From: Streptomyces puniciscabiei
Lineage (GTDB): Bacteria > Actinomycetota > Actinomycetes > Streptomycetales > Streptomycetaceae
Assembly (NCBI RefSeq): GCF_006715785.1
Contig: NZ_VFNX01000006.1
Location: 98,171 to 162,170 of the forward strand
DNA: 64,000 bases
Direction of reading: 5' to 3'
Within the stretch, counting starts at the first letter, position 1. Each line of letters begins with the position of its first letter. Below, in pieces: positions 49,998-58,945 of this stretch. Position numbers and translations under genes: made by a program. The notes under the pieces are model-generated. The model did no database searches. It was not told where the DNA came from and saw only the letters and a program-made list of their open reading frames with translations.

Positions 49998-51257
49998 ATG
50001 CACGACGTACGGAAGTGGACCACGGGACTGCGGAGCCTGGTGGCGCGCCGCCGGGAGCCGGTGGTCGTCCAGACGCTGCGGTCGGCCACGGCCGCGACGA
50101 TCGCCTACGTCATCGCCCTCCGGCTGAGCCCCGAGCCGGCCCCGCTGACCGCGCCGCTGACGGCGCTGCTGGTCGTCCAGGTGACCTTCTACGCCACCCT
50201 CACCAACGGCATCCGCCGGGTGAACTCGGTGGTGGCCGGCGTCCTGGTCGCGATCGCCTTCAGCGGTCTCGTGGGGCTGACCTGGTGGAGCCTCGCGCTG
50301 CTGATCGTGGCCTCGCTGACCGTCGGGCACCTGGTGCGGGTCGACGAGTACGTGGCCGAGGTGGCGATCAGTGCCATGCTGGTCCTCGGGGTCACCACCG
50401 TCGGGTTCACCGCCTGGGCGCGCATCGTGGAGACGCTGATCGGCGCGGTCGTCGGCACGGCCTGCAATCTGCTGCTCCCGCCCCCGGTGTGGGTGGACGA
50501 GGCGGGCCGCTCGATCGAGGACCAGGCGCGACGGGTGCGGCAGTTGATGCTGCGGATGGGCGAGGAGGCCGCCGGCCGGATCTCCTGGGAGCGGGCGGCC
50601 GAGCGGTTGCACGAGGCCCGGCAGCTGGACCAGCACATCAGTCAGGTGGACGCGTCGCTCAGACAGGCCGAGGACAGCCTGCGGCTCAATCCGCGGGTGA
50701 AGGAGGGGCTGCTGCACCGGGTGGTGCTGCGCACCGGTCTGGACACGCTGGAGATCTGCACGGTGGTGCTGCGGGTACTGGCGCGTACCTTCACCGACCT
50801 GGCCAAGGCGCGCGGGGCCGAGGAGCTGTTCCCGCCGCGCGTCGGGGCGACCGTGGAACAGCTGCTGTCGGAGATCGCCGACGCTGTGGTCAGCTTCGCG
50901 GTGCTGGTCACCACGCATCTGAGCGAGAACGCCGAGTCGGCGGAGGCCCGGCTGTCCGCCGAGCTGCACACGGCGGCCGGCACCCGGGACCGGCTGGCCG
51001 AGCTGCTCCGCGAGGAGATCGGTCAGGACGAGGAGTGGGCGAACTGGCAGCTGTTCGGGGCCGTGCTGACCGAGACGACCCGGATCATCGACGAGCTCAA
51101 CACCGAGCACCGCACCCGCCGCCTGTTCGAGGAGCTGGACCGGGTCTCGCGCAGGCAGCGGGCGAAGCTGCCCCGGATGACCCGGCTGCGCGAACGGCTC
51201 GGGGTGCAGGAGGAGCTGTGGCGGAACCGTGCGGGGTTCGGTGAGCGTTCTTGGTGA
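49998..51257 (+). CDS. FUSC/ArAE-like membrane protein (aromatic acid exporter family)
   Basis: A 419-residue protein with four to five N-terminal transmembrane segments (TLRSATAATIAYVIALRLS; TALLVVQVTFYATLTNGIRRVNSVVAGVLVAIAFSGL) and LIGAVVGTACNLLLPPPVWVDEAG, typical of ArAE/FUSC proteins, followed by a long cytoplasmic helical domain. Likely efflux of aromatic or amphipathic compounds, but not shown. ATG 49998 is preferred; ATG 49980 is an alternative six residues longer, each with a weak ribosome binding site. Confidence 0.8.
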   Translation: MHDVRKWTTGLRSLVARRREPVVVQTLRSATAATIAYVIALRLSPEPAPLTAPLTALLVVQVTFYATLTNGIRRVNSVVAGVLVAIAFSGLVGLTWWSLALLIVASLTVGHLVRVDEYVAEVAISAMLVLGVTTVGFTAWARIVETLIGAVVGTACNLLLPPPVWVDEAGRSIEDQARRVRQLMLRMGEEAAGRISWERAAERLHEARQLDQHISQVDASLRQAEDSLRLNPRVKEGLLHRVVLRTGLDTLEICTVVLRVLARTFTDLAKARGAEELFPPRVGATVEQLLSEIADAVVSFAVLVTTHLSENAESAEARLSAELHTAAGTRDRLAELLREEIGQDEEWANWQLFGAVLTETTRIIDELNTEHRTRRLFEELDRVSRRQRAKLPRMTRLRERLGVQEELWRNRAGFGERSW

Positions 51258-51326
51258 GGAGGGGCCGGGCAGGGCTCGGCGCGAAGGGTGCCGGGCGGCC
51301 GGCACGGAGTGCGAGGGGGCGACCGG

Positions 51327-52382
51327 ATGGCCGGTTCCGGGGTGCGGATCGACGGGAACACGCTGCGGTTGCCGGGCGGGGTGGCGATCCGGTTCATCCG
51401 CACACTGCGGTTGCCGGAGACGGGCACGCATCCGCTGCCGCCCGGGCTGGGCGAGTTCCCGGTCCGGCGGGTCGCGGACTACCCGGACACGGTCCCGGCC
51501 GAGTGGCGGGCGCGCGGTGGCGTGATGCTGCCGGTGTATCTGCGCGAGGCGATGTGGCTGAGCTTCTCCGGCACCCTGGAGCCGGCGGCGCTGCAGGTCG
51601 CGGCGGGCAAGGTGTGCGCGGTGTCCGGCCGGCCCTGGAGCAGCCGTCTCGCCCGGGAGCCGCAGAACTACGTGGTGCTGCCCCGCCAGCCCTGGCTGGA
51701 CGGCATCAACTCCGGCAAGGGGACGGTCCGCCAGTTCGTCGCCGTGCCGCTCGGCCTCGGCGCGACGGTGGAGGGGCAGGTCACCGGCGAGGAGGTGTGG
51801 GGCGGCGTGCAGCTCCAGTCGTTCCCGCTGCGGGAGCCGCTCCTCTCCGAGTGGCGCCGCCGTGAGCGCGAGCGGGAGGAGGCGCGGCGCAGGGCCCTGG
51901 CCGCCGGGCCGACGGGCGGGTACGGCGCGCCGATGCCGATGGCGGCGTCCGCACCCGGGGCGATGCCGCCTCCCCCGGCACCGGGTGGGGCGCCCCGGGC
52001 TGCCGCCATGGGGCTCGGCGTCGGCGGCTCGATGCGCCAGGAGGTCTACCGGGACGACCGCCCGCTCACCGACTGGTCCGAGGAACCGGCCGGCCGGGTG
52101 TTCGTGCACCTGGTCACGCCGCCGGAGTGGCGCCGCATCACCGGCGAGGCACCCCCGCCGTCACCGGTGGACCGGGCGGCGTACACCCGCGCGGGCCTGC
52201 CCTGGTACGACTACTACGACGCCGATGCCCAGGATCTGGCCCCCACCCACACCCTGGAGGCGGTCAAACCGGTCGGCGAGTGGCTCGGGGACGACCTGGA
52301 CCCCTGGCAGGCGCCGTCCGCCGGTCAGGTGACCCCGTTGAAGGACGCGCCGGGCAAGCCGGTCGAGGACGGGGACTGGTAG
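51327..52382 (+). CDS. Conserved hypothetical protein, Streptomyces type
   Basis: A 351-residue soluble protein of unknown function. Residues 1-180 are well structured (IRFIRTLRLPETGTHPLPPG; PVYLREAMWLSFSG), then a charged helix (SEWRRREREREEARRRALA), a Gly/Pro/Ala linker, and a conserved-looking C-terminal part (TDWSEEPAGRVFVHLVTP; GLPWYDYYDADAQDL). ATG 51327 follows GAGGGGG. No membrane segments. It follows the ArAE-like gene by 69 nt. Confidence 0.7.
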   Translation: MAGSGVRIDGNTLRLPGGVAIRFIRTLRLPETGTHPLPPGLGEFPVRRVADYPDTVPAEWRARGGVMLPVYLREAMWLSFSGTLEPAALQVAAGKVCAVSGRPWSSRLAREPQNYVVLPRQPWLDGINSGKGTVRQFVAVPLGLGATVEGQVTGEEVWGGVQLQSFPLREPLLSEWRRREREREEARRRALAAGPTGGYGAPMPMAASAPGAMPPPPAPGGAPRAAAMGLGVGGSMRQEVYRDDRPLTDWSEEPAGRVFVHLVTPPEWRRITGEAPPPSPVDRAAYTRAGLPWYDYYDADAQDLAPTHTLEAVKPVGEWLGDDLDPWQAPSAGQVTPLKDAPGKPVEDGDW

Positions 52383-52528
52383 CCCCGAAGCGACCGGTGT
52401 CACCATCGCGGACGGTCCGGCCGGTGGTTGCACCTTGCGCAACGCTCGTTGCCCCGCTTGCGCCGGCTGACGGGTTCAGGCCAAGGTGGCTGTCACGACC
52501 GGGGCGACCGAGGACCTGAGGTGCGGAC

Positions 52529-53716
52529 ATGGACGCGGAGGAAGGGCCGGGGAGCGGGCGCTGGAGCAGGCGCCGGTTCGTCGGCGCCGTCGCGGGCACG
52601 GCGGCCGTGGTCGCGGTGCCGTCCCCGGCGGCCCCGCCGGCCGGGGCGGACGAGCCAGGTGCCGCCGCACCACCTCGCCGGCCGTCCGCTCCGCGTCCGC
52701 TGTACGTGGGCACCTACACCTCGGTCGACGGCGGCGGCACCGGCATCGCACTGGCCTCCTACGACCCGGCGACCGGCCGGATCACCGGCTCCGGCACGCT
52801 CACCGGCGTCCCCGACCCGTCGTATCTCGCCGTGCACCCGGACGGCCGCACGCTGTACGCGGTGGACGAACGCCAGGACGGCGGCGTGACGGCGGTACGC
52901 CTCGCCGACCGGCGGGTCCTCGGCACCCGCGGCACGGGCGGGGCGGGCCCGTGTCATCTGTCGGTGCATCCCTCCGGACGCTGGCTGCTGAGCGCCAACT
53001 ACGGTTCGGGCAGTGTCGCCGTGCATCCCGTCGACGCCTCGGGCGCCCTCGGCGAGCGCACCGACCTGGTCACGCACACCACCCCACCACCGGGCCCGGG
53101 GCAACAGGGGCCGCACGCGCACCAGTTCGTCACCAGCCCGGACGGCGGCCATGTCCTCGCGGTCGACCTCGGCACCGACACCGTCTACAGCTACCGCCTG
53201 GACCGGGCGAAGGGCACGCTGACGGAGGTCGCGCAGGCGCACACCCGGCCCGGGGCGGGGCCACGCCATCTGACCTTCCATCCGGGCGGCCGGTACGCCT
53301 ATCTGGCCAACGAGGTGGACGACACGGTCGCCGTCTGCGGCTATGACCCCGCCTCCGGCCGGCTGACGATCGGCGAGCCGCAGTCCACCGGCTCGGACGG
53401 CGGCACCAACTACCCGGCGCAGTTCGTGGTGACGGCGGACGGCGGGTACGCGTTCCTGGCCAACCGCGGGCACAACAGCCTCGCGCGGTACGCGGTCGAG
53501 GCCGACGGCGCCCGGCTGCGGCTGCTCGGCACGGTGCCGGTGGGCGGGGACTTCCCGCGGCAGATCGCCCTCTCGCCGGACGGCGGGCTGCTGTTCGCGG
53601 CGAACCAGCGCTCGGGCACGGTCACCGTCTTCCACGTCGACGCGGACAGCGGTGAACTCCGCTCGGCCGGCGAGCCGTTCGCCTCACCCGTCGCCGTCTG
53701 CGCGCTGCCGCTGTAG
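52529..53716 (+). CDS. Tat-exported lactonase family beta-propeller protein
   Basis: A 395-residue protein. A Tat signal (SRRRFVGAVAGTAAVVAVPS) precedes a seven-bladed propeller of the 6-phosphogluconolactonase (YkgB)/lactonase family: RPLYVGTYTSVDGG, YLAVHPDGRTLYAVDE, HLSVHPSGRWLLSANY, GPHAHQFVTSPDG, PRHLTFHPGGRYAYLANE and PRQIALSPDGGLLFAANQ. Extracellular location argues against a pentose-phosphate role; a secreted lactonase or unknown hydrolase is more likely. The last 33 nt overlap the convergent DUF2470 gene. Confidence 0.88.
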   Translation: MDAEEGPGSGRWSRRRFVGAVAGTAAVVAVPSPAAPPAGADEPGAAAPPRRPSAPRPLYVGTYTSVDGGGTGIALASYDPATGRITGSGTLTGVPDPSYLAVHPDGRTLYAVDERQDGGVTAVRLADRRVLGTRGTGGAGPCHLSVHPSGRWLLSANYGSGSVAVHPVDASGALGERTDLVTHTTPPPGPGQQGPHAHQFVTSPDGGHVLAVDLGTDTVYSYRLDRAKGTLTEVAQAHTRPGAGPRHLTFHPGGRYAYLANEVDDTVAVCGYDPASGRLTIGEPQSTGSDGGTNYPAQFVVTADGGYAFLANRGHNSLARYAVEADGARLRLLGTVPVGGDFPRQIALSPDGGLLFAANQRSGTVTVFHVDADSGELRSAGEPFASPVAVCALPL

Positions 53717-54409
53717 GGCGCGGGGGCAGGCCGCGGCGGTGGCCTGGGCCAGCAGGGCGTGCATGCGCTCGGTGAGCTGGGCGACGTCGTCGGCGGGCGT
53801 GTGGAAGGGCAGCCGTACGTCGCCGTGGGCGCGGGTGCGCTCGATGCGCAGGGTCAGTCCGTGCCGGTCGACGGCGAGCGGGAGCACGCGGGTCGCGGCA
53901 TGCAGGCTCTCCGGGCGCACCAGGCGGGTCAGCCGCTCGACGGCGTCCGGGTGGGCGTCGGCGAGGTGGGTGAGGAGCCGGGCCTCGGCCTCGGCGAGCG
54001 GGTCGGGCCGGGCGGCGGCGTACTCGCCGAGGTCGACCACCACGGCCCCGGAGGACCGCCGCAGCACCACGCGCGTGGGCCGGAACAGCAGGGTGCCGCG
54101 GTCCGGTGCGAACCAGCCGGCGAGATGGAGCCGGGCCCGGATCCGCCCGCGCATCGGTACGGGGGCCACGTCGGCGAACTCGAGTACGGCGGAGGGCTCC
54201 TGGCGTGGGGCGCAGATGGCGGCGGTGAGCAGGGCGCTGTCGTCGGGCACCGTCAGCCGCACGGCGCCGTCGTCGGTGACGGTGTGCGCGCCGACGTACT
54301 CCTCTCGGGCGCCGTCCGCAGTCACCGCGCACGACCAGGCGGCGGCCAGCACCGACCGCGCCCGCTCCGCCGCACCGGGTGCGGCCGTCCAGTCCTGCGT
54401 GTCACCCAT
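53684..54409 (-). CDS. DUF2470 (HugZ-like) protein, probably iron-regulated
   Basis: A 241-residue protein: a PNPOx-like split barrel in the first two thirds (AAWSCAVTADGAREEYVGAHTVTDDGAVRLTVPDDSAL; RGRIRARLHLAGWF) and a C-terminal DUF2470 domain (EAEARLLTHLADAHPDAVERLTRLV). HugZ-family proteins bind heme and can open the ring to release iron. A 19-bp DtxR/IdeR-type iron box lies 12-30 nt upstream of ATG 54409 and overlaps the ribosome binding region. The role is therefore likely heme/iron use under iron limitation. Confidence 0.87.
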   Translation of the reverse strand: MGDTQDWTAAPGAAERARSVLAAAWSCAVTADGAREEYVGAHTVTDDGAVRLTVPDDSALLTAAICAPRQEPSAVLEFADVAPVPMRGRIRARLHLAGWFAPDRGTLLFRPTRVVLRRSSGAVVVDLGEYAAARPDPLAEAEARLLTHLADAHPDAVERLTRLVRPESLHAATRVLPLAVDRHGLTLRIERTRAHGDVRLPFHTPADDVAQLTERMHALLAQATAAACPRALQRQRADGDG

Positions 54410-54420
54410 CCGAGACCTCC

Positions 54421-54439
54421 TTAGGTAAGCCTTGCCTAA
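54421..54439. promoter_or_regulatory. Iron box (DmdR/IdeR type)
   Basis: TTAGGTAAGCCTTGCCTAA has the 9-1-9 form and matches the actinobacterial iron-box consensus TTAGGTTAGGCTAACCTAA at 15 of 19 positions; 8 of 9 arm positions are symmetric. It is immediately upstream of the DUF2470 gene, where a bound iron-loaded repressor would block transcription. Confidence 0.85.
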
Positions 54440-54511
54440 CCTATCGAAGATCAGGGCTCACGCCAACCGCACCCCACCGGCGGAGAGGATCGGACGGGGG
54501 GCGGACAGTGG

Positions 54512-55117
54512 TCAGGCGATGACACCCAACAGCGCCCGCGCGCACAGGTCGCGCACCTGCTCGCGGGTCAACTCCCCGTCACGCAGCCACTCCAGGCACA
54601 CGGCGGTGGTGAAGGCGAGCCAGCCGCGCACGGCCAGGCGGACCTGCGGGGCGCTCTCGAAGACGGGCCCGAACTCGGGGTCGGCGGCGAGCGCGGCCAG
54701 TATCTGCTGTTCCTGGGCGGCCAGGGCCCGCTGGTAGACCCGGCGTACGGCCTGGTCACCGGCCGCGTCGGCGCGGTGGAAGGCGCGGAAGCCGTGGGCG
54801 TGGGCCTGGACGTAACCCAGGTAGGTGTCGAGGCCGGCGGTGAGCTGCTCACGCACCGGCACCCCCGGCACGGCCGCCGTCATGCGCAGCATCCGCTCGC
54901 TCTCACGCTCCACGACCGCCGCGAAGAAGTCCCGCTTGGTCGGGAAGTAGTGGTACAGCAGCCCGCGGGAGACCCCGGCGATCTCGGCCACCTGCTCGAT
55001 CCACACGTCGTCGTACGGGCTCTCCGAGAACAGCTTGGCCCCGACCGACAGCAGCTGCTCACGGCGTTCCCCGGTGCTGAGTCTGCGCCTGGCGCGCTCC
55101 CCCTGGTTCGCGGGCAT
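54512..55117 (-). CDS. TetR family regulator divergent from a CYP102-like P450
   Basis: A 201-residue TetR protein (LLSVGAKLFSESPYDDVWIEQVAEIAGVSRGLLYHYFPTKRDFFAAV). The C-terminal helices RLAVRGWLAFTTAVCLEWL are a typical TetR_C variant. It is divergent from the reductase-less CYP102-like gene with an inverted repeat in the 107-bp spacer, an arrangement reminiscent of BM3R1, the TetR repressor of Bacillus CYP102A1. Confidence 0.9.
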   Translation of the reverse strand: MPANQGERARRRLSTGERREQLLSVGAKLFSESPYDDVWIEQVAEIAGVSRGLLYHYFPTKRDFFAAVVERESERMLRMTAAVPGVPVREQLTAGLDTYLGYVQAHAHGFRAFHRADAAGDQAVRRVYQRALAAQEQQILAALAADPEFGPVFESAPQVRLAVRGWLAFTTAVCLEWLRDGELTREQVRDLCARALLGVIA

Positions 55118-55137
55118 GGCGTCACTCTACTTGACGC

Positions 55138-55179
55138 GGGTTCAACAAGCGGACCAGACTGAAACCGGTTATTGAACCC
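55138..55179. promoter_or_regulatory. Inverted repeat between tetR and P450
   Basis: GGGTTCAA (55138-55145) and TTGAACCC (55172-55179) form a perfect 8-bp inverted repeat with a 26-nt spacer in the divergent spacer; the arms are 21 nt upstream of tetR and 45 nt upstream of the P450 gene. Candidate operator pair. Confidence 0.55.
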
Positions 55180-55224
55180 ACGTACAACACGCGCGTCGCA
55201 GCTGGATCAAGGGAGATCGGCGTC

Positions 55225-56766
55225 ATGGCGGAGACGACGGAGACGAGGGACACGGGGCTGCCGACGGGTTTCCGGAGCGCCGAACTGGGCTGGCCCGAGC
55301 TGCACCGCATCCCGCACCCGCCGCGCCGCGTCCCGCTGCTCGGCGATGTGCTCGGCGTCGACCGGCGCAAGCCGGTGCAGGACTCCATGCGGTTCGCACG
55401 CGAACTGGGGCCGATCTTCCGGCGGCGGGCGTTCGGCAAGGAGTTCGTGTTCGTGTGGGGCGCGCGGCCGGCCGCCGACCTGGCCGACGAGTCCCGGTTC
55501 GCCAAGCACGTCGGTCTCGGCGTGGCCAATCTGCGGCCCGTCGCCGGGGACGGCCTGTTCACCGCCTACAACCACGAGCCCAACTGGCAGCTGGCGCACG
55601 ACGTCCTGGCGCCCGGCTTCAGCCGGGAGGCCATGGAGGGCTACCACGGGATGATGCTGGCGGTCGCGGAGCGCCTGACGGCTCACTGGGACCGTGAGGC
55701 GGCGGCCGGGCGCACGGTGGACGTGCCCGGGGACATGACCAAGCTGACCCTGGAGACCATCGCGCGGACCGGATTCGGGCACGACTTCGGCTCCTTCGAG
55801 CGGAACCGCCCGCACCCCTTCGTCACCGCGATGGTCGGCACGCTCACCTACGCCCAGCGCCTCAACAGCGTGCCCGCGCCGCTGGCCCCGCTGCTGCTGC
55901 GCGCCGCCGCCCGGCGCAACGCGGCCGACATGGCGCACCTGAACCGGACGGTCGACGAGCTGGTCGCCCAGCGGCGCCGGTCGGGCCCCGGGGACGGCGA
56001 CCTGCTGGACCGCATGCTGGAGACGGGGCATCCCGTGACCGGCGAGAAGCTGTCGGCGGAGAACGTCCGCAAGCAGGTCATCACCTTCCTGGTCGCGGGC
56101 CACGAGACCACCTCCGGCGCGCTCTCCTTCGCCCTGTACTACCTCGCCCGGCACCCCGGGATCGCCGCCCGGGCCCGCGCCGAGGTGGACCGCGTCTGGG
56201 GCGACACCGAGCGGCCCGGCTACGACCAGGTGGCCAAGCTGCGTTACGTCCGCCGGGTGCTGGACGAGTCCCTGCGGCTGTGGCCGACGGCCCCGGCCTT
56301 CGCACGCGAGGCGCGGCAGGACACCGTGCTCGCCGGCGACCACCCGATGCTCCGGGGCGCGTGGGCGCTGGTGCTGACACCGATGCTGCACCGCGACCCG
56401 GAGGTCTGGGGTGAGGACGCCGAGCGCTTCGACCCGGACCGCTTCGAGGCGGCGGCCGTACGGTCCCGTCCCCCGCACACCTTCAAGCCCTTCGGCACCG
56501 GCGCGCGGGCCTGCATCGGCCGCCAGTTCGCCCTGCACGAGGCGACCCTGGTCCTCGGACTCCTGCTGCGCCGCTACGAGCTGCTGGCCGACCCGGCCTA
56601 CCGGCTGGACGTGACCGAACGGCTGACGGTGATGCCGGAGGGGCTGCGGCTGGGGTTGGCACGGCGGGCGGTACGGGCGGATGCCCCGGCACCGGACGAG
56701 ACCGGTCCGGCGGCACCCGGGGCGGCCGCGCCGGAGGCCTGCCCGGCCCACGCGAGGAGCGCGTAG
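55225..56766 (+). CDS. Cytochrome P450, CYP102-like heme domain without reductase
   Basis: A 513-residue P450. It aligns along its length with the BM3 heme domain: RKPVQDSMRFARELGPIFRR, AGDGLFTAYNHEPNW, FLVAGHETTSGALSF, ESLRLWPTAPAFARE, FKPFGTGARACIGRQFALHEA. The region after residue 470 is a short Ala/Pro tail, and no FMN or FAD/NADPH domain follows. It therefore needs separate redox partners; none is adjacent. Probable fatty-acid-type hydroxylase controlled by the divergent TetR protein. Confidence 0.93.
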   Translation: MAETTETRDTGLPTGFRSAELGWPELHRIPHPPRRVPLLGDVLGVDRRKPVQDSMRFARELGPIFRRRAFGKEFVFVWGARPAADLADESRFAKHVGLGVANLRPVAGDGLFTAYNHEPNWQLAHDVLAPGFSREAMEGYHGMMLAVAERLTAHWDREAAAGRTVDVPGDMTKLTLETIARTGFGHDFGSFERNRPHPFVTAMVGTLTYAQRLNSVPAPLAPLLLRAAARRNAADMAHLNRTVDELVAQRRRSGPGDGDLLDRMLETGHPVTGEKLSAENVRKQVITFLVAGHETTSGALSFALYYLARHPGIAARARAEVDRVWGDTERPGYDQVAKLRYVRRVLDESLRLWPTAPAFAREARQDTVLAGDHPMLRGAWALVLTPMLHRDPEVWGEDAERFDPDRFEAAAVRSRPPHTFKPFGTGARACIGRQFALHEATLVLGLLLRRYELLADPAYRLDVTERLTVMPEGLRLGLARRAVRADAPAPDETGPAAPGAAAPEACPAHARSA

Positions 56767-56801
56767 GAGACATGTCCGGTCAGTTCACCGGAGTGAGGCC
56801 G

Positions 56802-57476
56802 TTACCTGCTGAACACCTCGAAGGCCACCGCCGGCCTGCCGCCGAAGCGTTCACCGGCGGTCTCGGCGGTGGTGGTCAGGAAGGTGCGGACGTACGTCTC
56901 CGGGTCCTCGTCGTCCATCGCGTGGGTGGGCTGTGCGGAACCGGCGACGGCGACCCAGCGGACGCCGTTCCAGGGTTCGAGTCCCTGTTCGCCGAGTTCC
57001 GGGAAGATCCAGCGGTTCCCGGCGTCGGCGGCCGCGTCCAGGGTGGCACGGCCCACGGCGACGTGGTCGGGGGTGTTCCAGGCGACACCGCCCCAGGTGT
57101 CCCGGTGGTTGAGGGTGATGACCAGCTCGGGGCGGTACCGGCGGATCGCGGCGGCGATGTCGCGGCGCAGCGCGAGCCCGTACTCGATCACGCCGTCGCG
57201 GTGGTCGAGGAACTCCACGGTACCGAGACCGACGACGGCGGCGCTCGCCCGCTGCTCGCGCTCGCGCAGCGGGCCGCAGACGGCGGGGTCGAGGTGGTCC
57301 ATGCCCGCCTCGCCACGGGTCGCCGGCACGTACGTGACCTCGCGTCCGCCGTCGGTCCAGGCCGCGATGGCGGCGGAGCAGCCGTATTCGAGGTCGTCGG
57401 GGTGGGCCACCACGGCCAGGGCGCGCTGTCAGTCGTCGGGCATGGGCTGGAGCCGGGTGATCTCGGACTCGGTCAT
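56802..57476 (-). pseudogene. PIG-L family deacetylase interrupted by in-frame TGA
   Basis: From ATG 57476 the frame reads TESEITRLQPMPDD, then TGA (57429-57431), then QRALAVVAHPDDLEYGCSAAI and a complete PIG-L domain with metal motif AHPDD, RGEAG, TLNHRDTWGG and NTPDHVAVGR. Homologues I recall have Trp at the TGA position. Without readthrough, initiation at GTG 57413 or 57416 would remove the first beta strand. It may be a recent pseudogene, a sequencing error, or a readthrough case. PIG-L enzymes deacetylate GlcNAc-type compounds (e.g. mycothiol pathway). Confidence 0.75.
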
Positions 57477-57535
57477 GGGCGCAGAATATGCCGCCGGGTC
57501 GCACCACAACTCCATCCGCAGAACTGGCGGTTGTG

Positions 57536-58837
57536 TCACACCTCGCCCCGCGCCATCGCCAGCAACCGGTCCAGTACCCGCGGCGCGCCGGTGCGCAGGC
57601 CGTCGTGTTCGTACTCGTCGGTGACCCAGGTGCGCAGGCCGCGGATCGTGCGGGCGGTCTGCAGGGAGTGCGCGGTGTCGACGTACATGTCGTCGTGGTA
57701 GACGGCGGCCACGACCGGGACCTCGTTGGCGGCGAGGCGGGCGGGGTCGTAGAGGGGCTGCCAGTCGGTGCGGGCGGCGAGCAGGTCGGCGGTCTCGCGC
57801 AGCGGGCGCAGCGCCGGGTCCGCCTCGAACATCCAGGGGTGGATCGTCTCGCCGGTGAACAGGACCGGGGTGTCGCCGGCGAGCGCCTTGGCCGCGTCGA
57901 AGTGGGGGAACTCGGCGCGGATGCGTTCGGCGGCCCAGGCGGTGGGGCGGGCGTCCTGACCGTAGATCGACTCGTGGACGAGGGCGTAGAGGGGGTGGGC
58001 CGCGTACGACAGCAGGGACTGGGCCTGTTCCTGGAAGGCGTCGGAGAGGTCGAGGCCGCCGGGTGTGCGTACGAAGGCGTCCTCCAGGAGGTGGTGCAGC
58101 CGGTGGCTGCCGTCGCTCGTGCCGAGCATCAGGCCGAGGGACTGGAAGGCCTCGACGGTGAACCGGTAGCCGTTCGGCAGGGTCACGTCGTGGGTGAGGA
58201 GGTGGTCGGCGATACGGCGGGCCCGCTCGACGTCCTGCGGGTAGCGGGCGTAGTGCGCGCCGACCTTGCGTTCGATGCGCGGGTAGGCCGCGCGGTAGAC
58301 GTCGTCGGCGTGGGCGTCGAGGGAGGGCAGGCCGCCGGTGATGACGGCGGTGTCGACGCCCTCGGGGGCGAGGGAGAGGTACGACACCGTGCAGAAGCCG
58401 CCGAAGCTCTGGCCGAGCACGGTCCAGGGGGCGCCACCGGTGACCTCGGGGCGGATGGCCTCGCAGTCCCGGACGATGGAGCCGGCCCGGAATCGGGTGA
58501 GGTAGTCGGCCTGCTCGGCGGGGCCGCCGCGGAGCGGGAGCGTCTGCCGGGAGGCCGGGGTGGAGCTGCCGGTGCCGCGCTGGTCGAGCAGCAGGACGCG
58601 GTAGTCCTTCAGCGCCCGGTCGAGCCAGGCCTGACGTCCGACGAAACGATTCGCCCCGAAGCCGGGACCGCCCTGGAGATACAGCAGCCACGGCAGCTCC
58701 TGCCCGGCCTTGTCGCTCGCGACCACCTCACGGCCGTACAGCTCGATCGTCTCGCCGTCCGGCGCGGCGTGGTCGAGGGGCACGGTGAAGCGGCGGTCGG
58801 TGAGGATGACGCCGGGCTGGCGGTAGCTGAGGCTCAA
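57536..58837 (-). CDS. Proline iminopeptidase-like alpha/beta hydrolase (S33)
   Basis: A 433-residue cytoplasmic S33-type hydrolase: LLYLQGGPGFGANRF (HGGPG-like oxyanion motif, here QGGPG), VLLLDQRGTGSSTPA, nucleophile GQSFGGFC, and late Asp/His (DEYEHDGL). It fits prolyl aminopeptidase-type enzymes. TTG 58837 is used because GGGAG lies 5 nt before it; ATG 58882 lacks a site. Confidence 0.9.
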   Translation of the reverse strand: MSLSYRQPGVILTDRRFTVPLDHAAPDGETIELYGREVVASDKAGQELPWLLYLQGGPGFGANRFVGRQAWLDRALKDYRVLLLDQRGTGSSTPASRQTLPLRGGPAEQADYLTRFRAGSIVRDCEAIRPEVTGGAPWTVLGQSFGGFCTVSYLSLAPEGVDTAVITGGLPSLDAHADDVYRAAYPRIERKVGAHYARYPQDVERARRIADHLLTHDVTLPNGYRFTVEAFQSLGLMLGTSDGSHRLHHLLEDAFVRTPGGLDLSDAFQEQAQSLLSYAAHPLYALVHESIYGQDARPTAWAAERIRAEFPHFDAAKALAGDTPVLFTGETIHPWMFEADPALRPLRETADLLAARTDWQPLYDPARLAANEVPVVAAVYHDDMYVDTAHSLQTARTIRGLRTWVTDEYEHDGLRTGAPRVLDRLLAMARGEV

Positions 58838-58945
58838 CGGGTCTCCCGGGACGGACGGTACGGACGGGACCCAGTTCAGCACATGACCGGGCCCGCGCCG
58901 AGCCCAGGGATCATGGATTGTTACTGAACTTCCGGTCAGCCCCGG

